This document shows, in pieces, positions 1 to 4,924 of a DNA stretch of 5,316 bases (the stretch's first letter is position 1; each line of letters starts with the position of its first letter). The notes under the pieces were generated by a model. That model did not search any database, was not told the DNA's origin, and saw nothing but the letters and a program-made list of their open reading frames with translations. Source of the stretch: Burkholderiales bacterium (lineage in GTDB: Bacteria > Pseudomonadota > Gammaproteobacteria > Burkholderiales > Burkholderiaceae_C); the NCBI GenBank assembly GCA_947453585.1, contig CANGHQ010000159.1:1-5316 (forward strand). The letters are read 5' to 3'. A program made the position numbers and the translations under genes.

Positions 1-2
1 CC

Positions 3-242
3 AGTCCCGCCGACCTGGACATGGGCAGCTTCCAAAGCCTCATCCGCCTGGCCAACGAGCGCGGTCTGCTGCGCTCGGACTGGACGGCCTGGCGCAATTA
101 CCGCCAGGCCCGCACCGACAGCAGCCACACCTACGACGCCGCCAAGGCGGAGGCGGTATTCGCCGTTGCAGCCGACTTTTTGGCAGAAGCCCAGGCCCTG
201 GCCGCCCAACTTCAGGCGCGCCAAACCCGCAACCATGATTAA
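3..242 (+). CDS. HEPN-type nucleotidyltransferase substrate-binding protein (HI0074-like), 5' end missing
   Basis: The frame is open from the window edge, so the true start lies upstream and only the C-terminal 79 codons are present. The visible part matches the end of the HI0074 family: an SP...-type helix start, a GLL...W stretch, then an R-TDSS-H-T-Y-D motif (Arg codon 111-113, His 126-128, Tyr 132-134), and a closing amphipathic Ala/Leu helix. Family knowledge: these all-alpha HEPN proteins pair with an adjacent MNT nucleotidyltransferase. In studied HEPN/MNT pairs (HepT/MntA) the RX4H motif is an RNase site, and the nearby Tyr is modified with AMP by the partner. Seen here: RX4HXY is intact, but the residue after Arg is Thr, where I recall Asn in HI0074 relatives. 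The 3' end overlaps the next gene by 8 bases, so the two are translated together. Whether this protein is a toxin or only a substrate-binding subunit cannot be told from sequence. Confidence 0.85.
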   Translation, partial: SPADLDMGSFQSLIRLANERGLLRSDWTAWRNYRQARTDSSHTYDAAKAEAVFAVAADFLAEAQALAAQLQARQTRNHD

Positions 243-576
243 ACCCAGCGCGCCGCCCATTGCCCTGGACGCGCACAACTGGAGCATCGTGCAAAATATT
301 TTGCAAAACCACTTGCCCCATACCGAGGTGTGGGCCTTTGGCTCCCGTGCACGGGGCACGCCCAAACCTTACTCCGACCTAGATTTAGCGCTGATCACCG
401 GCCAAGCGCTACCACTGTCGAAGCTGGCGCATCTGAACGATGCCTTTGACACCTCGGACATGACAATCAAGGTCGATCTGGTGGACTGGGCGAGCACGGG
501 CGAGAGCTTTCGATCCATCATTGCAAGGGACAAGGTGTTGATCCAAGCGGCAGCAAGCCCTAAAGTAAGCGCATGA
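235..576 (+). CDS. MNT-fold nucleotidyltransferase (HEPN/MNT antitoxin-like, MntA family)
   Basis: This is a 113-residue minimal nucleotidyltransferase of the DNA polymerase beta superfamily. Residues 36-50 carry GSRARG...SDLD, an exact GSX10DXD motif: Gly36 and Ser37 bind the nucleotide, and Asp48 and Asp50 bind metal. A third acidic position fits Asp81 or Asp84 in the VDLVDW segment. The length is normal for stand-alone MNT proteins. I chose the ATG at 235 because it overlaps the end of the HEPN gene by 8 bases and the family begins just before the first helix. An ATG at 166 would add 23 residues lying wholly inside the upstream gene. There is no clear Shine-Dalgarno sequence, which fits translational coupling. 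The likely role is AMP transfer to the HEPN partner, possibly neutralising it as in HepT/MntA. The family is confident; the antitoxin role is inferred from pairing. Confidence 0.88.
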   Translation: MIKPSAPPIALDAHNWSIVQNILQNHLPHTEVWAFGSRARGTPKPYSDLDLALITGQALPLSKLAHLNDAFDTSDMTIKVDLVDWASTGESFRSIIARDKVLIQAAASPKVSA

Positions 577-582
577 AAATAC

Positions 583-587
583 AGGGG
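583..587 (+). promoter_or_regulatory. Ribosome binding site favouring the 594 start
   Basis: AGGGG lies 6 bases upstream of the ATG at 594. The alternative in-frame ATG at 573 has only a poor purine stretch before it, though it overlaps the preceding stop codon as ATGA. The site tips the choice toward 594 without settling it. Confidence 0.45.
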
Positions 588-593
588 CCCCGC

Positions 594-905
594 ATGGACA
601 GCGAAGAGCGCTTTGGCAGCTTCGCCGACTTTTATCCTTTTTATTTGGACGAGCACGCCAACCGCGTATCAAGGCGGCTGCACTTTGTAGGCACCACGAT
701 CGCGGCGCTGCTGCTCACGCTGGCGCTCACCGCGCAAATGCCGTGGCTGGTGCTGCTGGCGCTGGTTCAGGGTTATGCGTTTGCCTGGGTGGGGCATTTC
801 TTTTTTGAGCACAACAAGCCGGCCACTTTCAAATACCTGCGCTACAGCCTGATGGGCGACTGGCGCATGTGGTTTGAGATTTTGACGGGCAAGATCAAGT
901 TTTAG
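594..905 (+). CDS. Mpo1-like (DUF962) small membrane protein
   Basis: This is a 103-residue protein of the DUF962/Mpo1-like family. Diagnostic blocks are SFADFYPFYL-EHAN near residues 9-23, RRLHFVGT at 27-34, and WVGHFFFEHNKPA at 65-77, then a GDW...LTG tail at 88-99. Four histidines (21, 30, 68, 73) flank two hydrophobic segments, about 31-47 and 50-67, so the protein should sit in the inner membrane. Family knowledge: yeast Mpo1 is an Fe(II)-dependent dioxygenase acting in alpha-oxidation of 2-hydroxypalmitate, with conserved histidines as metal ligands. The activity of short bacterial members is unproven. The start at 594 has an AGGGG site and puts the conserved block close to the N-terminus. 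A start at 573 would add seven residues and overlap the nucleotidyltransferase stop. It may share a transcript with the HEPN/MNT pair, but no functional link is evident. Confidence 0.85.
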   Translation: MDSEERFGSFADFYPFYLDEHANRVSRRLHFVGTTIAALLLTLALTAQMPWLVLLALVQGYAFAWVGHFFFEHNKPATFKYLRYSLMGDWRMWFEILTGKIKF

Positions 906-918
906 CCCGCGCGCTGGT

Positions 919-935
919 GGCGCTGCGGCGGCGCC
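919..935. terminator. Possible bidirectional terminator hairpin between convergent genes
   Basis: The 30-base gap between two convergent stop codons holds GGCGC (919-923) and its complement GCGCC (931-935). A further G-U and a G-C pair can form inside, closing a 3-base loop. No real T-tract follows on either side, so efficient intrinsic termination is doubtful, but the position between converging genes fits. Confidence 0.3.
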
Positions 936-1403
936 TTAGTCGAAGCGAAACTTCTTGTGGCAAGACTTGCAGCTATTGGTCACGTCCACCACGGCGGGCT
1001 TGATTTTTTCCAGGTCACCCGCTTGCGCCGCTTGGGCGAGCTGGGCGACCACCGCCTGGTATTGTTTTTGGGCCGCCTCAAATTCAGCGGCTTGTGACCA
1101 TACCGCAGGCTTGGCGCGGGTAGGCGGGTAATTGCCATCCACCGTAAAAAAAGCCCAGGGCTTGGCGGAGAGTTTTTGCAGCTCGTCCACGTAGCCCACA
1201 AACGCTTGTTTGTCGTAGGCGTTGCGCTCGTTGGCCACCAGGCCGATGGGTTCCAGGGCGCGGTTCATTTGCTTGAACAGGGCTTTGCGCTTGGTCAGCA
1301 GCTGGTCGGGGTGGGTGTCTTTGACTTCGCGCACGCAGCCCGGCAGGGCGCTAGCCATCAAGAGACCCAAGACGAGCCAGGTAATCCGCTGCGCGTGTTT
1401 CAT
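936..1403 (-). CDS. Class II cytochrome c (c'/c556-like), predicted lipoprotein
   Basis: A 155-residue c-type cytochrome. The N-terminus has basic residues, a hydrophobic core (about 8-19) and a lipobox-like LPGC ending at Cys23, so the protein is probably exported, lipidated and membrane-anchored facing the periplasm. The only heme motif is CKSCH at 145-149, next to the C-terminus and followed by KKF-R. C-terminal CXXCH placement is typical of class II cytochromes (c', c556). Met46 in the first helix after the signal (RKALFKQM) is a candidate sixth heme ligand, which would make it c556-like rather than an open-site c'. The body is rich in Ala, Gln and Lys helices as expected for a four-helix bundle. 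The start ATG overlaps the stop of the upstream membrane-protein gene (ATGA at 1400-1403), and there is no Shine-Dalgarno sequence. Its redox partner is unknown. Confidence 0.88.
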   Translation of the reverse strand: MKHAQRITWLVLGLLMASALPGCVREVKDTHPDQLLTKRKALFKQMNRALEPIGLVANERNAYDKQAFVGYVDELQKLSAKPWAFFTVDGNYPPTRAKPAVWSQAAEFEAAQKQYQAVVAQLAQAAQAGDLEKIKPAVVDVTNSCKSCHKKFRFD

Positions 1404-1882
1404 GCCGGCAGCTTTGCCGGCGCGGCAGCCCGGGTGCAGCGCGTGTCGCCGGCGCCTGGCATCTGCAAGCTCAGCGCCTGGGTGTCTTCAAAACTGATTC
1501 CGGTCGGGGGCACAAAGCCGAGCTGGCTGGCGTCCTTGCCAAAGCTGCCCCAGTCAAACTGGTTGTTGTGCAAAGTGCCTTCGAGCACGCCGCTGGCCGA
1601 ACTGATCTTGACCCGCTCGGTACCGTGCAAATACAGCAAGGCAAAAGGCGCAGCCGCGCCGCTGCACTCGTAGCGCGCCAAAGTGCGGGGTGGCGGAATC
1701 AGGCTTTTGTTTTTGACAATATCGACCACGATGGAAGCCACCACGCCGACAAACACCAACGCCACAGCGCCATAAAACAAGATCAGCACCAAGCGCCAGC
1801 CCACAAAAGCGCGCAGGTCTGGAGGGGGCGCGGCTGGGTCGGGGCGCTCAGCGCTGTTCTGGGTGGCGGTGGGTTCGGTCAT
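1400..1882 (-). CDS. Single-pass membrane protein of unknown function
   Basis: I do not recognise this 160-residue protein. It has a Pro/Ala-rich polar N-terminus (1-22), one strong transmembrane segment (about 29-55), a KNK motif, then a roughly 100-residue soluble domain. That domain reads as beta-strands, with two cysteines (73 in YECSG and 149 in DTRCT) that could form a disulfide if it faces the periplasm. A C...G...Y/W layout with flanking cysteines faintly recalls MliC-type lysozyme-inhibitor domains, but this is too weak for a name. The stop codon overlaps the start of the cytochrome gene, so the two are translationally coupled and may act together at the membrane, for example in anchoring or assembling the cytochrome (inference). 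The start lacks a good Shine-Dalgarno sequence. The next gene upstream on the same strand ends 77 bases away. Confidence 0.7.
   Translation of the reverse strand: MTEPTATQNSAERPDPAAPPPDLRAFVGWRLVLILFYGAVALVFVGVVASIVVDIVKNKSLIPPPRTLARYECSGAAAPFALLYLHGTERVKISSASGVLEGTLHNNQFDWGSFGKDASQLGFVPPTGISFEDTQALSLQMPGAGDTRCTRAAAPAKLPA
1404..1421 (-). promoter_or_regulatory. Hairpin abutting the cytochrome start codon
   Basis: GCCGGC occurs at 1404-1409 and 1416-1421. The word is its own reverse complement, so the two copies pair. An inner A-T pair extends the stem to 7 bp around a 4-base loop. On the minus strand the stem ends directly before the cytochrome ATG and takes up the space where a ribosome binding site would lie. 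It also encodes the last residues of the upstream protein, so a ribosome finishing that gene would melt it. The structure is visible; the coupling role is inferred. Confidence 0.45.
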
Positions 1883-1959
1883 GCGGCATTATGGTTGCCG
1901 CCCTGGCCCGGCGGCCCCCGGCATCCGTAAACTTCGGTAAAGCCCGCGCAGGCCCAGCA
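1883..1959. other. 77-base gap within the minus-strand gene series
   Basis: The gap lies between the DUF1854 stop and the start of the membrane-protein gene. I see only short GC-rich partial inverted repeats, no T-tract terminator, and no convincing -35/-10 pair. Read-through from the ABC/DUF1854 genes is therefore possible, but a weak separate promoter cannot be excluded. Confidence 0.3.
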
Positions 1960-2472
1960 CTACAAAAAACGATCCAGAATTTTTTTGCTTTGCGCGTCCA
2001 GCGCCAGCTGGTCTGGCACCAGGTACTGGATGCCGTGGGCGTCGGCAATCAAGAGCGTGTTGTCGGCGCCCACGCGGCGGATGTCCTCGTCGCCGCGCAG
2101 CACAAATTCGCAGTCGCCCCGGTCCGTGGCCACCGTCCAGGTGCAGGGCGTGGAAAAGCTGCTGACGGAGGCAATTCGCGCAATTACCGGCATGAATTCG
2201 CGCCGGGCCAATTCTTGGCGCAGCAGGTCTTGCGCGGGCTGCGGGCATTGGCCTAAGTGCGGGACCCAGGCCACCTCGTGGCCGTTGGTATCGATGAGTG
2301 ACACCCCCTCATCGGGCGCCTGGATCGGAAAGGCGCGCACGGGCGCCACGCCTTCAAAACGCTGGCCGTGAGCGGTAGTGAGCACCAACTTGCCAAAGAG
2401 GGTGAGCTCCAGGCTGAAAACATCAGCTGCGACGGGCGCGGCCGGGTTGGTCACAAGTGCGGTGTTCATCAT
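1960..2472 (-). CDS. Cyanophycin metabolism-associated DUF1854 family protein
   Basis: A 170-residue soluble protein with the conserved blocks of DUF1854: VRAFPI-APDEGVSL-D near 45-61, ELARREFMPVI at 87-97, SVSSFSTP at 102-109, then TDRG...VLRGDEDIRR around 116-133 and a C-terminal ADAHGIQYLV...LDRFL at 143-170. There is no signal peptide or membrane span, so it is cytoplasmic. Family knowledge: these proteins are encoded beside an ABC transporter and cyanophycin synthetase in proteobacteria; no biochemical activity is established. The start overlaps the ABC gene stop (ATGA at 2469-2472), and an AGAAGG site lies 6 bases upstream. Translation could also begin at the adjacent second ATG (2469). 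Tight coupling to the transporter suggests it binds or regulates that protein (inference). Confidence 0.88.
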   Translation of the reverse strand: MMNTALVTNPAAPVAADVFSLELTLFGKLVLTTAHGQRFEGVAPVRAFPIQAPDEGVSLIDTNGHEVAWVPHLGQCPQPAQDLLRQELARREFMPVIARIASVSSFSTPCTWTVATDRGDCEFVLRGDEDIRRVGADNTLLIADAHGIQYLVPDQLALDAQSKKILDRFL

Positions 2473-4736
2473 TCGCTGCCTTCTGAGGCCAAGACCGGTT
2501 CGGCGTTGCGCGCCTGGGCTTGGTAGAGCTTGAAATACGCGCCCTCTTGGGCCATGAGCGCGTCGTGCGTGCCCTCTTCCACCACGCTGCCTCTGTCCAA
2601 CACCACCAAGCGGTCGGCGCGGTGCAGCGTGGACAGGCGGTGGGCGATGGCGATGGTGGTGCGGCCTTTCACCAGGTTTTCCAGGGCTTTTTGGATTTCT
2701 TTTTCGGTCTCAGAGTCCACCGAGCTGGTGGCCTCATCAAGTATCAAGATGCGCGGGTCAATCAACAGCGCGCGGGCAATCGAGATACGTTGGCGCTCGC
2801 CACCCGACAGACCTTGTCCGCGTTCTCCCACCATGGAATCGTAGCCCTGGGGCAGGCGCAAGATGAACTCGTGCGCATGCGCGGCGCGGGCGGCGGCCAC
2901 GATCTCGCTGCGGGTGGCCTCGGGCTTGCCGTAGGCAATGTTCTCGGCAATCGTGCCAAAAAACAAAAACGGCTCTTGTAGCACTAGGCCGATATTGCGC
3001 CGAAAGTCGGCAATCGCGTACTGTCGAATGTCCACACCATCGACCAATATGGCGCCCTCGGACACGTCGTAAAAGCGGCAAATCAGGTTGACCAGCGTGC
3101 TCTTGCCCGAGCCGCTGTGGCCGACCAGGCCAATCATTTCGCCCGGCGCGATTTTCAGATTAATACCGCGATTCACCGCCCGGTTGCCGTAGCGAAAGCC
3201 CACTTCGCGCAGCTCAATGCGCCCTTGCACCCGGTCCACTTTCAGCGGCGTTTGCGGCTCGGGCACGCTGGATACATGGTCAAGGATGTCAAAAATGCGC
3301 TTGGCCGCCGAGGCGGACTTTTGCGTCACCGACACGATGCGACTCATCGAATCAAGCCGGCCATAAAAGCGCCCGATGTAGGCAATGGCCGCGAGCAACA
3401 TGCCCACCGTAATCTCGCCCTTGGACACCTGCCAGATGCCAAAGCCCCAGACCACCAGCAGGCCCATCTCGGTCAGCAGCGAAACGCTGGGCGAAAACAG
3501 CGACCAGATTTTGTTGATGCGGTCGTTGACCAGCAGGTTGTGGCGGTTGGCCTCGCGAAAGCGCCGGGCCTCGCGTTGCTCTTGCGCAAAAGCCTTGACC
3601 ACGCGAATACCCGGAATGGTGTCGGCCAGCACATTGGTCACTTCACCCCAGACGCGGTCGATCTTCTCAAAACCGGTGCGCAGGCGGTAGCGAACAAAGT
3701 GGATCATCCACCCGATAAAAGGCAGCGGCACCAGGGTAATGAGCGCCAGATAAGGGTTCATCGAGAAAAGAATGACGGCGGTCATGACGATCATCACCAC
3801 GTCGCTGGCAAAGTCGGTCAGGTGCAAGGACAAATACACCGCAATGCGGTCGCTCTCGCTGCCCACGCGCGACAGCAAATCGCCCGTGCGCTTGCCGCCA
3901 AAGTATTCGAGCGAGAGGCGCAGCAGGTGCTCGTAGGTGGTGGTGCGCAGATCGGCGGCAATGCGCTCAGACGCCAGCGCCAAGATATAGGTCTTGGCCC
4001 AGCTCAAGCCCCAGGCCAGAATGCCCGAACCCAGCAGGCCCGACAAATACCAGGCTACGGTGGACATCGGAATTTGCTGGCCGTTTTGGTAGGGAATCAG
4101 CACCTTGTCCACCAACGGAATCGTCAGATAAGGCGGCACCTGGCTGGCGGCGGTTCCCAGCAGCATGAGCACAAAACCCAGCAGCAACTGGCCCCGGTAG
4201 GGTTGGGCAAACTGCCACAGGCGCAGCAGCGTCCAGGTGGACGGTGGCGTGTGAACCACTTTGGTGCAAACCGGGCATTCTTCCTGGTCAGGCTCGAGGG
4301 GCGCCTTGCAGCTTGGGCACACGGCCTGCGCGGCTGGCGCCACCGGCTGGCCGCTCACAGAGCTGTTTTGCTGGGCCATGAACTGGTCCACCAAGCGCAG
4401 CGCCTGCAGGTTCTGGCCCAGGGTAAAACGCCAGCGCTGCAGCAATCCGTGGGCGTCCAGCAGTTCCAGGTGGCCCACGCCGGCATGGTCGTGGTGGCCC
4501 AGGGTCAGGTCGGCGCGGTAGAGCCAGTCTTGGGCTTCGCCGCCCTGGCTCAGGCTGATCAGGCGCTGGTTTGTGGCCAAAACCACCGAAGGCACAAAGT
4601 GCAGGCGCTCGTCCAGGTCAACCTCCAGGCAGGCACACACGTTCTCTTGGGGATGCAGGTGCGATTGGATCGCCCCGCGCCATGCGGCTGGAACTTCCCC
4701 AGCGGGCGCTGGCGCCGCAGATACTTCAAAGGTCAT
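2469..4736 (-). CDS. Cyanophycin metabolism-associated ABC transporter (exporter-type half transporter with PH-like/zinc-ribbon extension)
   Basis: A 755-residue protein with fused membrane and ATPase domains, expected to work as an inner-membrane homodimer. Residues 20-125 look like a bacterial PH-like domain (DLDERLHF, then LATNQRLISL). Cys140, 143, 154 and 157 form a CXXC...CXXC zinc ribbon. A type IV exporter membrane domain follows, with hydrophobic segments near 184-209, 229-255, 309-345 (two) and 421-454 (two). The ATPase domain has Walker A at 539-547 (Lys545), Q-loop Gln587, signature LSGGE at 643-647, Walker B ending Asp667-Glu668, and switch His699, so it should be active. Ordinary exporters of this class are about 580-600 residues; the excess is the N-terminal extension. 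An in-frame stop lies 12 bases upstream of the ATG, fixing 4736 as the first possible ATG. The substrate is unknown. The gene diverges from cphA and is coupled to DUF1854. Confidence 0.92.
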   Translation of the reverse strand: MTFEVSAAPAPAGEVPAAWRGAIQSHLHPQENVCACLEVDLDERLHFVPSVVLATNQRLISLSQGGEAQDWLYRADLTLGHHDHAGVGHLELLDAHGLLQRWRFTLGQNLQALRLVDQFMAQQNSSVSGQPVAPAAQAVCPSCKAPLEPDQEECPVCTKVVHTPPSTWTLLRLWQFAQPYRGQLLLGFVLMLLGTAASQVPPYLTIPLVDKVLIPYQNGQQIPMSTVAWYLSGLLGSGILAWGLSWAKTYILALASERIAADLRTTTYEHLLRLSLEYFGGKRTGDLLSRVGSESDRIAVYLSLHLTDFASDVVMIVMTAVILFSMNPYLALITLVPLPFIGWMIHFVRYRLRTGFEKIDRVWGEVTNVLADTIPGIRVVKAFAQEQREARRFREANRHNLLVNDRINKIWSLFSPSVSLLTEMGLLVVWGFGIWQVSKGEITVGMLLAAIAYIGRFYGRLDSMSRIVSVTQKSASAAKRIFDILDHVSSVPEPQTPLKVDRVQGRIELREVGFRYGNRAVNRGINLKIAPGEMIGLVGHSGSGKSTLVNLICRFYDVSEGAILVDGVDIRQYAIADFRRNIGLVLQEPFLFFGTIAENIAYGKPEATRSEIVAAARAAHAHEFILRLPQGYDSMVGERGQGLSGGERQRISIARALLIDPRILILDEATSSVDSETEKEIQKALENLVKGRTTIAIAHRLSTLHRADRLVVLDRGSVVEEGTHDALMAQEGAYFKLYQAQARNAEPVLASEGSE
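2479..2484 (-). promoter_or_regulatory. Ribosome binding site of the DUF1854 gene
   Basis: AGAAGG on the minus strand, inside the 3' end of the ABC gene and 6 bases before the first ATG at 2472. It supports that start, with the second ATG 9 bases away, and shows that the gene can recruit ribosomes as well as relying on coupling. It is the clearest Shine-Dalgarno sequence in the window. Confidence 0.6.
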
Positions 4737-4920
4737 GTAGTTGAGTCACTATTTATTAAGAACCGACCCGCTTCAGGCGGCACTTCGGCATGGCGCGCAA
4801 GCCGCGCAACACCCCCACTATGCCTGAGACGGCCACCCCGCAATGCCAGGGCGCGGCCTTGAGCGAGAATACACAACGCACCATGAACCCCAACGGTGGA
4901 CGCAAAACCCACCCCATTCC
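4737..4920. promoter_or_regulatory. Divergent intergenic region between the ABC operon and cphA
   Basis: These 184 bases must hold the start signals for cphA and probably for the ABC operon. An AT-rich patch at 4749-4760 stands out in GC-rich surroundings and could serve as a minus-strand -10 region close to the ABC start, but I find no matching -35. For cphA, GAGAAT at 4865-4870 is a weak -10 candidate without a good -35. Short inverted repeats are present (TCAGGC 4773-4778 with GCCTGA 4822-4827; GCGCG/CGCGC around 4793-4808). None is a recognised operator, and I see no ArgR-type box. Confidence 0.4.
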
Positions 4921-4924
4921 ATGA
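4883..4924 (+). other. 13-codon candidate leader ORF upstream of cphA
   Basis: An ATG at 4883 opens a short frame encoding MNPNGGRKTHPIP. Its TGA stop (4922-4924) overlaps the cphA ATG as ATGA. No Shine-Dalgarno sequence is seen directly before cphA, so re-initiation from this frame is conceivable. The leader itself has only a weak purine stretch (GAGCGAG, about 15 bases upstream). It could be chance: an ORF this short carries no statistical weight alone. Confidence 0.25.

Noticed and set aside
166..234. An upstream ATG extending the nucleotidyltransferase by 23 residues
   Set aside because: The extension is out of frame within the HEPN gene, and its Pro/Gln-rich sequence does not resemble MNT N-termini. 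ATG 235 gives a family-like start and a typical short overlap.
1176..1673. A 165-codon + strand frame across the cytochrome/membrane-protein junction
   Set aside because: It is antisense to two well-supported genes, has a low-complexity composition, and shows no family features.
1923..1959. GC-rich partial inverted repeats after the DUF1854 gene as a terminator
   Set aside because: The stems are short and imperfect, and no T-run follows on the minus strand.
4773..4827. Inverted repeat TCAGGC...GCCTGA and nearby GGCAT/ATGCC words as a possible operator
   Set aside because: The arms are only 6 bases with a 43-base spacer in a GC-rich background, so chance is a sufficient explanation.
3117..4862. 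A 581-codon open frame on the + strand, antisense to the ABC transporter gene
   Set aside because: It lies opposite a gene with complete, ordered ABC motifs. Its product is rich in Gln, His, Ala and Arg with no recognisable domain, as expected from the complement of GC-rich codons.
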